Numbered from the stretch's first letter, positions 1-9,110 are shown. The stretch is 40,753 nt of DNA from Deltaproteobacteria bacterium (GCA_011526015.1 WYBG01000509.1:1-40753), one strand, 5' to 3'. Notes: generated by a model not told the origin, from the letters alone. Program-made: numbers and translations.

Positions 1-39
1 AACACTTGAACACTGCATAAACTCCGAGACGGTAGCAAC

Positions 40-987
40 ATGAGCGAGAAAAAGACCATTGTGGTGGCGTTGGGCGGCAACGCCATCACCCAGCAAGACG
101 AAGAAGGCAACATTTACCAGCAATTTGCCAATACCCGGCGCAGTATGGCGGGGGTATTGGAATTGGTCGAAATGGGGCACCGTTTATTGATTACCCACGG
201 GAACGGTCCCCAGATCGGCAACGAAATGATCCGGGTAGAACTCTCCGCCAAAGTGGTGCCCCGCCTGCCCCTGGGGGTGCTGGTAGGCGATACCCAGGGC
301 GGAATGGGCTACATGTTGGAGCAGTGTTTGCTGAACGTGATGCACGATCGCGGCATTAAGCGCGAGGTGGCCTGCATTGTGACCCAGGTGCTGGTGGACA
401 AGAACGATCCGGCGCTGAAGAATCCCACCAAATTCGTGGGGCCGTTTTACGATAAACCGCGCGCGGAAGAGCTGGCGCAAACCCAGGGCTGGATCGTCAA
501 GGAAGATCCCGGGCGCGGCTGGCGGCGGGTAGTGCCCTCCCCGGGTCCCCGGGAGATCGTGGCGAAGAAAGCCATCCAGTTGTTAGTAGATAACGGCGTG
601 ATCGTGATTGCCGCCGGGGGAGGGGGCATTCCGGTGTACCTGGAGAGCAACGGCTGGCTGGAAGGGGTAGATGCGGTGATCGACAAAGACCTGGCTTCCG
701 CGGTGCTGGGCAACGGGGTAGGAGCGGATGAAATGGTGATTCTGACCGGGGTGGACAAAGTGGCGCTGAACTTTGGCAAACCCAACCAGGCCTTTTTGGA
801 TCGCCTGACCGCAGCGGAGGCAAAGAGATACCTTTCCGAAGGGCAGTTTCCGGCCGGGAGCATGGGGCCGAAAATCCAGGCGGCGCTTAATTTCCTGGAA
901 AACGGAGGGAAGCGGGTGGTGATCACTTCCATCGAGCAATCCGCCGCGGCGGCGCACGGGCGGGCGGGGACGGTAATGATCGCCTGA
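40..987 (+). CDS. arcC: carbamate kinase
   Basis: This 315-residue protein is the usual length for carbamate kinase, which interconverts carbamoyl phosphate plus ADP with ATP plus carbamate in the cytoplasm (amino-acid kinase fold). The N-terminus has the family's VVALGGNAI nucleotide/phosphate loop. THGNGPQIGNE (about residues 52-62), the QGGMGYMLEQ stretch (about 86-95) and the AAGGGGIPV loop (about 192-200) follow in the expected order. The ATG at 40 is the only sensible start, although I see no strong ribosome-binding site before it. No arcA or arcB neighbour is visible, so whether it serves arginine, citrulline or agmatine breakdown, or purine/allantoin fermentation, cannot be decided here. 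The next genes, sucC and sucD, also make ATP by substrate-level phosphorylation. Confidence 0.95.
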   Translation: MSEKKTIVVALGGNAITQQDEEGNIYQQFANTRRSMAGVLELVEMGHRLLITHGNGPQIGNEMIRVELSAKVVPRLPLGVLVGDTQGGMGYMLEQCLLNVMHDRGIKREVACIVTQVLVDKNDPALKNPTKFVGPFYDKPRAEELAQTQGWIVKEDPGRGWRRVVPSPGPREIVAKKAIQLLVDNGVIVIAAGGGGIPVYLESNGWLEGVDAVIDKDLASAVLGNGVGADEMVILTGVDKVALNFGKPNQAFLDRLTAAEAKRYLSEGQFPAGSMGPKIQAALNFLENGGKRVVITSIEQSAAAAHGRAGTVMIA

Positions 988-1180
988 ATCGCTGTTTTCA
1001 GCACTCAGCGTCAGCAATCAGCCTTCAGCCGGGAATTGTGAAGGACGATTCAATAATTTTTTGCGTGGGATTCACAGATCAAAATTTTTTATATTGGCGG
1101 CGAAATGAAAATTGATTTGGGGAAAACAGTAGGTGTAATTTTATGAACTTGTACTGATGAGATCATTAGTGGAGGCATCC

Positions 1181-1390
1181 ATGCAGCGCCAAACATTTAC
1201 TGCCATTATCCACAAAGAAGATGATTTATATGTAGCGGAATGTCCTGAGGTCGGCACAGTCAGCCAGGGATATACGATTGAAGAAGCCATTAGCAATCTA
1301 AAAGAAGCGACAGAGCTATATTTGGAAGAATTTCCGCTCCCTGACCTCAATCGACCGCTATTGACTACTTTCGAGGCGAGTTATGCCTAA
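1181..1390 (+). CDS. hicB: HicB-like antitoxin
   Basis: This is a small HicB-type protein of 69 residues with the partial RNase-H-like fold of the family: a β-strand with YVAECPEVGTVSQG, then the helix of the type EEAISNLKEATELYLEE. It should neutralise the adjacent HicA. A longer ATG (1157) adds eight residues, but the ATG at 1181 has a GGAGG five bases upstream and begins with the family-like MQRQTFTAIIHKEDD, so I chose it. The gene overlaps hicA by 8 bases, indicating translational coupling. It is the short HicB form without a C-terminal DNA-binding domain, so autoregulation through this protein is not evident. The order hicB-hicA is one of the two common arrangements. Confidence 0.88.
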   Translation: MQRQTFTAIIHKEDDLYVAECPEVGTVSQGYTIEEAISNLKEATELYLEEFPLPDLNRPLLTTFEASYA

Positions 1391-1610
1391 GCTTCCTCGT
1401 CTCTCTGGCAAAGAGGTGATAAATATCCTGGAGCGTTTTGGATTTAAGCAACTCAGGCAAAAAGGCAGCCATGTGATACTGAAAAAACAGACCCCGGATG
1501 GTGAAGTAGGCTGCGTTGTCCCTCTCCATAGAGAACTTGCAATTGGTACCCTTCACGGAATTCTCAAACAGGCTAAAATCACACCGGAAGAATTTATCGA
1601 AAATATGTAG
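1383..1610 (+). CDS. hicA: HicA-like mRNA interferase toxin
   Basis: This 75-residue HicA family protein has a double-stranded-RNA-binding-like fold and is expected to cleave mRNA on ribosomes when not bound by HicB. It shows the family pattern: LSGKEVINILERFGFKQLRQKGSHVILKK, with the catalytic-type His30 in the G-S-H motif, followed by the V-P-L-H-R-E-L strand and the C-terminal helix that begins I-G-T-L. It starts at an ATG inside the last codons of hicB (8-base overlap). The pair sits between arcC and sucC and is unrelated to either. It looks intact. Confidence 0.9.
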   Translation: MPKLPRLSGKEVINILERFGFKQLRQKGSHVILKKQTPDGEVGCVVPLHRELAIGTLHGILKQAKITPEEFIENM

Positions 1611-1775
1611 CCCACATCTACTGTGAAGGTGAACGCTATGGAAATCGTCTGGAAAAACCATTCTTTTGCGGCTGAATCGGTGAAGAGCGAAGTAGTGGTT
1701 GCTTTGCAATGAAAATTGTTACGGATGAAAAAGCGGATAAAATATCCGAGATAAAATCAGACAGGAGAAAAGAGA

Positions 1776-2936
1776 ATGAACATTCACGAGTACCAGGCCA
1801 AAGAAATCCTGCGGAAGTACGGCGTGGCAGTGCCCGGCGGAAAGGTGGCCTTTTCCGCCGCGGAAGCGGAGCAGGCGGCTAAGGAATTAGGCGGAAACGT
1901 ATTTGTAGTGAAAGCGCAAATTCACGCCGGCGGGCGCGGCAAAGGCGGGGGGGTAAAAATCGCCAAAAGCCCCGCGGAAGCACGCGAGCTGGCAGAAAAA
2001 ATGCTCGGCATGAAGTTAGTGACCCACCAGACCGGCCCGGAAGGCAAGGAAGTGCGCAAAGTGCTCATCGAAAAGGGCATCGACATCGCCCGGGAATTGT
2101 ATTTGGGCATCGTGCTCGACCGCTCGGTCTCCAAATTGGTGATCATGGCCTCTACCGAAGGGGGGGTGGAGATCGAAAAGGTGGCCGCGCAAACCCCGGA
2201 GAAAATTTTCAAGGAATACGTGGAGCCGGAAATCGGCATGCAGCCCTTCCAGGCGCGGCGGCTGGCCTTCAAATTAGGGTTGAGCGGCGACCAGATCAAA
2301 AACGCCACCCAGTTTATCCTGGCCCTTTATAAAGCCTTTGTGGATAGCGACGCTTCCCTGGCGGAAATCAACCCCCTGGTAGTCACCAAAGCCGGGGAAG
2401 TGCTGGCGCTGGACGCCAAAATCGGGTTCGACGACAACGCCCTCTACCGCCACAAAGACATTGCCGGGATGCGCGACGTCCACGAAGAAGACCCCCTGGA
2501 GGTGGAAGCGCACAAGCACGACCTGAATTACATTAAGCTTGATGGCAACGTGGGCTGCATGGTGAACGGGGCCGGGCTGGCCATGGCCACCATGGATATT
2601 ATCAAGCTGGCCGGGGGAATGCCGGCGAACTTTTTGGACGTGGGCGGGGGCGCGAACGTGGACACGGTGCGCAACGGCTTTCATATCCTGCTCTCCGATC
2701 CCCACGTGAAAGCGGTGCTGGTAAACATCTTTGGCGGGATCGTGCGCTGCGACCGGGTGGCAAAAGGGATCATCGAGGCGGCCCAATCCATCGAGATCAA
2801 GGCGCCGATGGTAATCCGCCTGGAAGGCACCAACGCGGAAGAAGCGGCGGTGCTGCTGAAAGAATCGGGCATGAACTTTGAGGTGGCGAATTCCCTGGAA
2901 GACGCGGCGAAGAAAGTGGTCAGCCTGATTCGGTGA
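1776..2936 (+). CDS. sucC: succinyl-CoA ligase (ADP-forming), beta subunit
   Basis: This is the beta subunit of succinyl-CoA synthetase, 386 residues, a standard length. It forms a heterodimer or heterotetramer with SucD and couples succinyl-CoA cleavage to ATP or GTP formation in the TCA cycle. The ATP-grasp N-terminus starts [17 protein letters not shown] and contains the glycine-rich [13 protein letters not shown] loop (about residues 49-61). The C-terminal flavodoxin-like domain carries [11 protein letters not shown] and [12 protein letters not shown] good AGGAG lies upstream of the ATG. The sucD gene follows, but only after about 200 bases of palindromic repeats, which is unusual for this normally tight pair. 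Confidence 0.97.
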   Translation: MNIHEYQAKEILRKYGVAVPGGKVAFSAAEAEQAAKELGGNVFVVKAQIHAGGRGKGGGVKIAKSPAEARELAEKMLGMKLVTHQTGPEGKEVRKVLIEKGIDIARELYLGIVLDRSVSKLVIMASTEGGVEIEKVAAQTPEKIFKEYVEPEIGMQPFQARRLAFKLGLSGDQIKNATQFILALYKAFVDSDASLAEINPLVVTKAGEVLALDAKIGFDDNALYRHKDIAGMRDVHEEDPLEVEAHKHDLNYIKLDGNVGCMVNGAGLAMATMDIIKLAGGMPANFLDVGGGANVDTVRNGFHILLSDPHVKAVLVNIFGGIVRCDRVAKGIIEAAQSIEIKAPMVIRLEGTNAEEAAVLLKESGMNFEVANSLEDAAKKVVSLIR

Positions 2937-3130
2937 GTCACTCGGCTTCGCTGTCATTTGCTTTGCGTCATTGGTTGTCATTGGCCTGCGGCGTCATTTG
3001 TTGTCAAATGGCCATTGAATGACGCGAAGCAAATGACTACAAATGACAGCGAAGCGTAATGACGCGAAGCAAATGACGGCGGAGCCAAATGACAATCAAT
3101 GACGCCGCAGGCGAATGACAATCAATGACA
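2937..3130. repeat. complex inverted/direct repeat array between sucC and sucD
   Basis: The whole sucC-sucD gap is built from GTCATT / AATGAC units in both orientations. A 16-base arm at 2945-2960 is exactly complementary to 3040-3055. A 32-base arm at 2975-3006 matches the reverse complement of 3090-3121 at 29 positions. The 20-mer AATGACGCGAAGCAAATGAC occurs twice, 40 bases apart (3018-3037 and 3058-3077), and its reverse complement occurs once with one change at 2953-2972. No reading frame in it looks coding. Transcribed as part of a sucCD message it would fold into a long hairpin. Confidence 0.9.
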
Positions 3131-3148
3131 TTACAAAAAGAGGCGAAC

Positions 3149-4024
<876 letters not shown>

Positions 4025-4086
4025 CGTAGAAAACATTCTAAGATGGCTGGCTTGAAACCATACGCCGGTGCTTCGATTCGGATCGG

Positions 4087-4368
4087 GTGCTCTATTCCGG
4101 CCACGCAAGACGGGAAATGCGAATAGAAGAATTTGGAGTCATTTCCGACCAGGAGGTTTACGAAGCAATTCGTAAGGGGGAAATCATCGCGGCCTATCCG
4201 GATGATACCCCTTATCCCAGTGTTCTTGTTTTTGGAATAACCGAAACGAATCGGCCGTTACATATTGTCTGCGCCCATAACCCGGATGATGATGAAATAG
4301 TGATTATTACAGTCTATCAACCTGATCCAAATCGCTGGGAAGAAGATTATCGCAGGAGGAAAAAATGA
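4087..4368 (+). CDS. DUF4258 domain protein, probable toxin of a YgiT-linked pair
   Basis: This is a small DUF4258-type protein (93 residues from a GTG start) with the typical SGHARREMRIEEFGVISDQEVYEAI helix-turn segment and the β-strands VLVFGITETNRPLHIVCAH and EIVIITVYQPDPNRWEEDY. Such proteins are usually followed by a YgiT-type zinc-finger protein and are treated as toxin-like partners of MqsR/MqsA-like modules; activity here is inferred only. The reading frame stays open upstream to 4042 and reads W-L-E-T-I-R-R-C-F-D-S-D-R-V, which looks like the missing family N-terminus. No normal start codon exists in that extension; an ATG at 4043 is one frame off. The gene may therefore be 5'-damaged, or the GTG may be the true start. 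It overlaps the next gene by 4 bases. Confidence 0.75.
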   Translation: MLYSGHARREMRIEEFGVISDQEVYEAIRKGEIIAAYPDDTPYPSVLVFGITETNRPLHIVCAHNPDDDEIVIITVYQPDPNRWEEDYRRRKK

Positions 4369-4595
4369 AATGTGTTATTTGCCACGGGGAGGATATTCAG
4401 GTACAGGACATTCGGGAAGAGTTAAAAGTCAAGAACGATATTGTTTATGTTCAGATTCATATTCCTGTATGTCGCACCTGTGGGGAGAGATATTATGATC
4501 GCCGCACGATTCGTTACCTGGAAGATATTGAAAGAAAACTCAAGCAAGAGAAAGGAAAACTAAAGGAAGTGGGCAAAATTTTAGTATATACTTGA
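4365..4595 (+). CDS. YgiT-type zinc-finger protein, MqsA-like antitoxin N-domain
   Basis: This 76-residue protein carries two Cys-x2-Cys knuckles, C3/C6 and C36/C39, the zinc-binding signature of the YgiT/MqsA N-terminal domain, followed by a charged helix (about residues 46-68). It lacks the Xre-type DNA-binding domain of full MqsA, as do many stand-alone YgiT-type partners of DUF4258 proteins. It starts inside the stop of the upstream gene (ATGA overlap) after an AGGAGG, so the two are translationally coupled. The likely role is to bind and hold the DUF4258 product inactive; this is inferred from gene pairing. Confidence 0.82.
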   Translation: MKCVICHGEDIQVQDIREELKVKNDIVYVQIHIPVCRTCGERYYDRRTIRYLEDIERKLKQEKGKLKEVGKILVYT

Positions 4596-4617
4596 AACGA
4601 TTACACAGGAGAAACTC

Positions 4618-5037
4618 TTGCCAGAACAAACTTTCACCATGATCAAGCCGGAATGCGTTTCCGGCAAACATATCGGCGAGGTAATCGCCCGGATCGAAAA
4701 AGCGGGATTTGCCATCAAATCGCTGCGCATGGTGCACATGACCCGGAAAGACGCGGAGACATTTTACGCGGTGCATAAAGAACGCCCTTTTTACGGGGAA
4801 CTGACCGAATACATGAGCAGCGGCCCGGTGGTAGCGATGGTGCTGGAAAAAGAGAACTGCATCAAGGCCTACCGGGAGTTCATCGGCGCGACGAATCCGA
4901 AAGACGCCGCCCCGGGAACTATCCGGCGGGATTTCGGCAGCAGCATCCAGCTCAACTGCGTACACGCCTCGGACGGGCCGGATACCGCCCGGGCGGAAAT
5001 CAAATTCTTCTTTTCCGACCGGGATTTGGTAGGATAA
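4618..5037 (+). CDS. ndk: nucleoside-diphosphate kinase
   Basis: This 139-residue protein is the normal length for Ndk, which transfers the gamma-phosphate of ATP to other nucleoside diphosphates through a phosphohistidine. It has the start TFTMIKPECV, the segment KAGFAIKSLRMVHMT, the ERPFYGELTEYMSSGPVVAMVL core, and the active-site block with His116 in C-V-H-A-S-D (the more usual form is H-G-S-D). The start is TTG at 4618 with an AGGAG at 4608-4612; no ATG gives a complete N-terminus. It follows the DUF4258/YgiT pair by 22 bases. Confidence 0.96.
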   Translation: MPEQTFTMIKPECVSGKHIGEVIARIEKAGFAIKSLRMVHMTRKDAETFYAVHKERPFYGELTEYMSSGPVVAMVLEKENCIKAYREFIGATNPKDAAPGTIRRDFGSSIQLNCVHASDGPDTARAEIKFFFSDRDLVG

Positions 5038-5038
5038 T

Positions 5039-5078
5039 AATTGGCAATTGATAATTGGCAATTGGCAATTGCCAATTC
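5039..5078. repeat. AATTGGCAATTG repeat after ndk
   Basis: The short gap after ndk is made of AATTGGCAATTG units: one at 5039-5050, then an overlapping run at 5054-5078. It ends in a perfect 18-base palindrome at 5060-5077 (AATTGGCAA/TTGCCAATT). It could fold as a hairpin at the 3' end of the ndk transcript, but there is no T-run to call it a terminator. Confidence 0.8.
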
Positions 5079-5106
5079 ACTGTGAACCACAAAACAGGTT
5101 GGCAAC

Positions 5107-6054
5107 ATGCCGGTTTCCGTTAAATTTATCATCATCAGCATATTTGCCCTGCTGCTAACGGCCTGCTCCAAAAAAGCTACCGATGCGGTAGAAGAACTGC
5201 CGAAGATCAATATTCCCCGCTTCGGAGAGGAAAATACCCTGGAAATCGCCAGTTGGAACATTCGAACTTTCCCTAACCCTAACCCGAACATTAGTAACCC
5301 CGGCCAGACCGTCACCAGCGTGAAGGAAATCATTCTGGATCTGGACGTGGATCTCTACGCGGTTCAGGAAATCAATAGCGCGTATGAATTTGGAAATCTG
5401 CTAGACAGCCTCAACGCGGCAGCAGGAGCAAATATGTACGACGGCCGGCTGAATGAGCAATCCTCTTCCTTCAAAACCGGGATCATTTTCAAAAAATCCG
5501 TTATAGAGGTGCTCGATTCAACCTACCTGTTTGTGAATGATTTGTATGATTTCGCCTCCCGGCCGCCTTTTCAACTATATTTACGCGCCAGTAAAAACGG
5601 CCGCACCTTCGATTTTAACCTCATCGTGGTGCACTTGAAAGCCGAGGACGGAAATCCCCAAAGCCAGGTTCGCCGCCGAAATTCCATTCAAAAGTTAGAA
5701 AACTACATCGACGCTCAGCTTCAACAGCCGGGCAGCGATCCCGATTTCGTTATCGCCGGGGATTGGAACGACGAATTGGAGGATCCCACTTCCAGCAATG
5801 TTTTTCTTCCCTTCCTGGAAGATACCCTGCGCTACAAATTTTTGACCCTGCCCTTTGCCGGGAGCAGCAGCGAGTATTCCTACCTGTTAGGAGGCTTTAA
5901 TTCCCTGATCGATCATATCCTTATTACCACCTCCATCGATACCACCTATCTTCCCTTAACTACCCAGGTGCTCAAACTCGACCAGTACTATTCCCTCTAT
6001 GTGAGCGAGGTTTCCGACCACCGCCCCGTGGCCGCGCGGTTCGGGACGTTTTGA
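5107..6054 (+). CDS. lipoprotein of the endonuclease/exonuclease/phosphatase family
   Basis: This 315-residue protein has an EEP (DNase I-like) fold. The N-terminus is a lipoprotein signal with lipobox L-T-A-C (Cys20), so the enzyme should be membrane-anchored outside the cytoplasm. The catalytic landmarks are all present in order: Asn51 in A-S-W-N-I-R-T-F, Glu88 in A-V-Q-E-I, the V-V-H-L-K strand, Asp219/Asn221 in A-G-D-W-N-D-E, and Asp304/His305 in S-D-H-R-P. These are the Mg2+-dependent hydrolase residues. The substrate (DNA, a phospholipid head group or another phosphodiester) cannot be read from sequence. It stands alone between ndk and the YtxH gene. Confidence 0.88.
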   Translation: MPVSVKFIIISIFALLLTACSKKATDAVEELPKINIPRFGEENTLEIASWNIRTFPNPNPNISNPGQTVTSVKEIILDLDVDLYAVQEINSAYEFGNLLDSLNAAAGANMYDGRLNEQSSSFKTGIIFKKSVIEVLDSTYLFVNDLYDFASRPPFQLYLRASKNGRTFDFNLIVVHLKAEDGNPQSQVRRRNSIQKLENYIDAQLQQPGSDPDFVIAGDWNDELEDPTSSNVFLPFLEDTLRYKFLTLPFAGSSSEYSYLLGGFNSLIDHILITTSIDTTYLPLTTQVLKLDQYYSLYVSEVSDHRPVAARFGTF

Positions 6055-6214
6055 AACCGTGCTCCGAAAATAATGCCCGGAGAAGCGATAAATTCTTATT
6101 TTTTTGTTTATTGTAGCGCAAAACTATTGTATTTTAGTGAAGCAAGTTTGTGGGAGTTTGGGGAGGGGAACTGTAAATCTCAACGCTTCCGATTCAACGA
6201 GAGGAGGAAAAAGC

Positions 6215-6610
6215 ATGTCTGATCACCGTACCCTGGATTTTCTGAAAGGATTGTTCATTGGCGGAGCCGTTGGCGCCATCGTCGCCCTGCTATATGCTCC
6301 CAAAAGCGGCAAGGAAACCCGTGAAGAAATCGGCAGAAAAGTAGATGATTTGTATGACCGGGCGCGGGAAGAGTACGAAGAGTCCATGACCAAAGCCCGC
6401 AGAGCCTATGATTCGGCAATTACCCGGCTGAAAGACCTGGAAGTGGACGCCCGCAAAAAAGCCGAAGAAGTGGAAGATATCGTTGACGATATCATCGAAA
6501 AGGGAAAAACTACCGTCGAAGGAAGCAAGGGGCGTTTGAAAGACGCGCTGGACGCCGCCAAGAGTGCTTTTAAGGAAGAAAAGGGCGGCAAAAAAGAAAA
6601 AGAAGCGTAA
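6215..6610 (+). CDS. YtxH domain protein
   Basis: This is a small membrane-associated YtxH-type protein (131 residues). One N-terminal hydrophobic, glycine-rich segment (GLFIGGAVGAIVALLYAP, about residues 12-29) is followed by the family motif P-K-S-G-K-E-T-R-E-E-I. The remainder is a long charged helix with strong coiled-coil character, rich in Lys, Glu and Asp. The start at 6215 is set by a strong GAGGAGG nearby; a longer frame from 6104 has no such site and adds an unrelated stretch. It is followed by a DUF948 gene, a common pairing. Function is unknown; a role in envelope stress is often assumed for the family but not shown here. Confidence 0.87.
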   Translation: MSDHRTLDFLKGLFIGGAVGAIVALLYAPKSGKETREEIGRKVDDLYDRAREEYEESMTKARRAYDSAITRLKDLEVDARKKAEEVEDIVDDIIEKGKTTVEGSKGRLKDALDAAKSAFKEEKGGKKEKEA

Positions 6611-6644
6611 CGGTTCCCCCGGTTAATTACGCATCACGTTTCAT

Positions 6645-6686
6645 GGATTACGTTTTACGGATTACGTAATGCGTAAAGCGTAATTC
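6645..6686. repeat. inverted repeat centred on ATTACGTAAT
   Basis: The gap between the YtxH and DUF948 genes is built of TTACG / CGTAA units. The 26-base arm at 6645-6670 matches the reverse complement of 6661-6686 at about 23 positions, with the shared centre ATTACGTAAT at 6661-6670. Further TTACG/CGTAA copies lie on both sides (about 6626-6697). Confidence 0.8.
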
Positions 6687-6729
6687 GTAATGCGTGAGGG
6701 GTAACAGAGAACCAAAAGAGGCTTGTTGA

Positions 6730-7134
6730 ATGATCTGGGAAATCAGCACCCTGATAGCCAGTATTGCGTTGCTGATTTTGGTCGCTTTTCTGATTCCCAC
6801 GATTCTCCAGGTGCGGCGAACCATAAAAAAGATGGAGGATCTTTCGGAAAAGTTAGACCGGGATTTGCCGGATATACTGGTAAACGTGCGCGAGATCTCC
6901 GCCAATCTCTCCGCAATTTTGCAAACCGGGCGCTACCAGGCCGAATCCCTGGGCGAGGCGCTCGACCAGGTGCGGGGAGCGATGGGCGATATCGTCGGTT
7001 TCCAAAGGCGGGTGAAGAGAGAAATCGAATCGCCGCTATTGCGTACCGTGGACCTCATATCGGCGGCCAGCAGAGCCGTGCAAACCTTCCTGGTCGTTTT
7101 TCTCTCCCATAAACGTGCAAAGCGCAAGCATTAA
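6730..7134 (+). CDS. DUF948 domain protein
   Basis: This 134-residue protein has an N-terminal membrane segment (ISTLIASIALLILVAFLIPTILQ, about residues 5-27) and then a DUF948-like amphipathic helical region: R-R-T-I-K-K-M-E-D-L-S-E-K-L, D-L-P-D-I-L-V-N-V-R-E-I and later helices. A basic tail (KRAKRKH) ends it. It sits downstream of the YtxH gene and upstream of a clear terminator, so the two probably form one transcription unit. DUF948 proteins resemble methyl-accepting/HAMP-like helices but have no assigned activity. Confidence 0.82.
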   Translation: MIWEISTLIASIALLILVAFLIPTILQVRRTIKKMEDLSEKLDRDLPDILVNVREISANLSAILQTGRYQAESLGEALDQVRGAMGDIVGFQRRVKREIESPLLRTVDLISAASRAVQTFLVVFLSHKRAKRKH

Positions 7135-7135
7135 G

Positions 7136-7183
7136 GCTCCCCACTGCAATATTTTCGAGTAAGTGGCGGAGCGCATTTTTTTT
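7136..7183 (+). terminator. Rho-independent terminator after the YtxH-DUF948 pair
   Basis: GCTCCCCACT (7136-7145) pairs with AGTGGCGGAGC (7162-7172) as a 10-bp stem with one bulged C (7167). Eight T residues follow at 7176-7183. It starts two bases after the DUF948 stop codon and is the only classical intrinsic terminator I can see in the window. Confidence 0.85.
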
Positions 7184-7377
7184 ATTGCGAAAGAGCGATA
7201 TTTTCCCACCGGTTTTAAATAACCATCAAGGTTTGGATTCTGCGATTCGATAATGGTAGGTAAGGATTGCAAAATATGAAATGGAAAATATAGATCGTAA
7301 ACCACGCGGTACAAAGTGGGGTTGGGAGTGGCCGGGGTTTATCGTAAAAGGTGCTTGAGGCCTGGCAATCGAGGATT

Positions 7378-8526
7378 ATGGGCGATATCGGATTAAATGA
7401 AAACATTTCCGTTGCTTCCCGGGAGTTCCATATTCAAACCTCTACCTTAGTGGATGAGGGAATCATTCGCACGGAAGTATTTGAAAAGGGCCGCCTGCTC
7501 TTCGTGGAGCATTATCACTACGAACGCAGGAATTCGGAACAGGATAAAGGCCCGGAAAACCGCCTCCGCCAGGTAGTGGACCAATTTCACCAATCCATTA
7601 TCGAAGAAATCGACAACCTCTTCGAAATCTCCGAACGCGTTTTTGACCAGGAAACCCCCTCCGCCCACGAAAAGATCGGGCAGGTATTTCTCTTTACCCA
7701 TATTTTCGACAAAGCGGAAAAGCACTTCAAGCGGGTGCTGGCGCTGGAGCCCAACCGCCACAGCAGTTATGTATATCTGGGGCGCTGCTATTATTTGCAA
7801 AAACGCTATAACCAGGCCCTGGATACCCTTTCCGCTTTTAGCAACCAGCACCTTCGTTACCCGGACGCCTATAATCTGCTGGGCTTGATCATGCTGGAAA
7901 AACGGAATTTCCGCCAGGCCCTGCATTATTTTAAAGAGTCGCTGAAACACAATCCTGCCTATATCGAGGCCTACTTCAACCTCTCCGAAGCGATCTTGCA
8001 GCGAATCCTGGTCTTAAAACTGGAAGAAAAGCAGGAAGAGCTCAAAAAAAGCACCGATTTTTTGAAGATTCTCCTGAAGAAAATCGACCACTACGGCAAC
8101 GTGGAAGATCGCAACCAGAGCTACCTGATCAACAAGGCGCTGGGAAAGATGGATTTGCGCAAGTCCCTGGCGTTGATGCACAAATACCGGGAGCAGCATT
8201 TCATCCGCCACATTCCGCCGGAAATCATCGGCTATAAATTTTACCTGCGGCTGTTTTTCGGGGATGAAGAAATGAATGCGGAGGTTCTAAAAGGATTTGA
8301 GGAGAAATTGTCCGCCGCGCTGCAAAAAAACCCCTCCTACCCGGATTTATGGCAATACCTGGCGCTGGTTCACTTGATGCAGTGCCGGCATTATTTTTTG
8401 CGAGGATTGGATAACTTCCGCGACGCCACCCGCATCAATCCCCATTTCGATAAAGCGGCCAAGAATCTTCGCTTAGTGGAAAACGACGGCCGGGAATTCC
8501 TTTCTCTCATTAAAGCCATTATTTAA
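7378..8526 (+). CDS. tetratricopeptide repeat protein
   Basis: This is a 382-residue soluble-looking protein without a signal peptide. Residues about 1-45 form a β-rich domain (ISVASREFHIQTSTLVDEGIIRTEVFEKGRLLF cut by loops) that I do not recognise. Residues about 95-215 carry TPR motifs: A-E-K-H-F-K-R-V-L-A-L-E-P-N, YVYLGRCYYLQKRYNQALD, YNLLGLIMLEKRNFRQAL and H-N-P-A-Y-I-E-A-Y-F-N-L. A further helical region ends with a last TPR-like L-D-N-F-R-D-A-T-R-I-N-P-H. The ATG at 7378 has a GAGG just upstream; a GTG at 7351 would add nine residues. TPRs imply protein-protein binding; the partner is unknown. Confidence 0.8.
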   Translation: MGDIGLNENISVASREFHIQTSTLVDEGIIRTEVFEKGRLLFVEHYHYERRNSEQDKGPENRLRQVVDQFHQSIIEEIDNLFEISERVFDQETPSAHEKIGQVFLFTHIFDKAEKHFKRVLALEPNRHSSYVYLGRCYYLQKRYNQALDTLSAFSNQHLRYPDAYNLLGLIMLEKRNFRQALHYFKESLKHNPAYIEAYFNLSEAILQRILVLKLEEKQEELKKSTDFLKILLKKIDHYGNVEDRNQSYLINKALGKMDLRKSLALMHKYREQHFIRHIPPEIIGYKFYLRLFFGDEEMNAEVLKGFEEKLSAALQKNPSYPDLWQYLALVHLMQCRHYFLRGLDNFRDATRINPHFDKAAKNLRLVENDGREFLSLIKAII

Positions 8527-8547
8527 TGCAAAATGAAAAATGAAAAG

Positions 8548-8832
8548 TGTAAAGTGCAAAATGCAAGAGAGTCCCGAGCGTGCCTTTCATTTTTCGTAAC
8601 ATTTTAGCGCTATGAAAAATTCGGAAATTTTGGCCGCTATCCTTTCGTCTGTCATTCCTACGAAGCTTGTCCCCGTGAATACGGGGAGTGGGAATCCATA
8701 TTCTAAGCCACTTTTCTGGATTCCCGCCTTCGCGGGAATGACATTTTGTGTGAGTTTTTCAAAGGGCTAAAGTGTTACCATTTTTCACCCTTCGACAAGC
8801 TCAGGGCAGGCTTTTTCATTTTGCACTTTACA
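8548..8832. repeat. nested repeat segment flanked by 16-bp inverted arms
   Basis: TGTAAAGTGCAAAATG (8548-8563) is exactly complementary to CATTTTGCACTTTACA (8817-8832). The arms enclose 253 bases that hold the GTCATTCC element (8651-8742) and a CCCTTCGACAAGCTCAGGG-type motif (8788-8806). No credible gene lies in the 8527-9110 gap outside these repeats. Confidence 0.75.
8651..8742. mobile_element. MITE/REP-like element with GTCATTCC terminal arms, copy 1
   Basis: The right arm TGGATTCCCGCCTTCGCGGG plus AATGAC (8717-8742) is the inverse of the left end (GTCATTCCTACGAA ... GTGGGAATCCA, 8651-8698). The left arm is interrupted by about 23 bases that carry their own small hairpin (CCCCGT gaat ACGGGG). 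A second, uninterrupted copy lies at 40673-40742. There is no coding capacity, so it is non-autonomous at best. Confidence 0.82.
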
Positions 8833-9110
8833 TTTTCTCCTGTGACACTTATCACCACCTACCCTGCCGGGCAGGAATATTTTCTCAAGTCAGGGGTTGT
8901 TTTGGGTATATTATTGAATGTATGTGATGGTCTTTTACAAATATTCTAATGATCGCCGGGTAGCCGTCGAGAGTATTACTGGGGTGATTCAGCATGAATT
9001 CATATACCTACATCCGTCAAAATGCCCTTATGAACCCGTCGCGGAGCCGGTGGCTTTCTCTTCTTTTTCCAACCCGATTCAACTTCACTATTTTTCACAG
9101 GAATCTGCAA

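Noticed and set aside
1638-1712. 24-codon frame between hicA and sucC
   Set aside because: Too short, no family resemblance and no convincing ribosome-binding site.
6055-6110. Terminator after the EEP lipoprotein gene (CTCCG...CGGAG followed by a T-rich run)
   Set aside because: The stem is only 5 bp with a large loop and the T-run is some 16 bases downstream of it.
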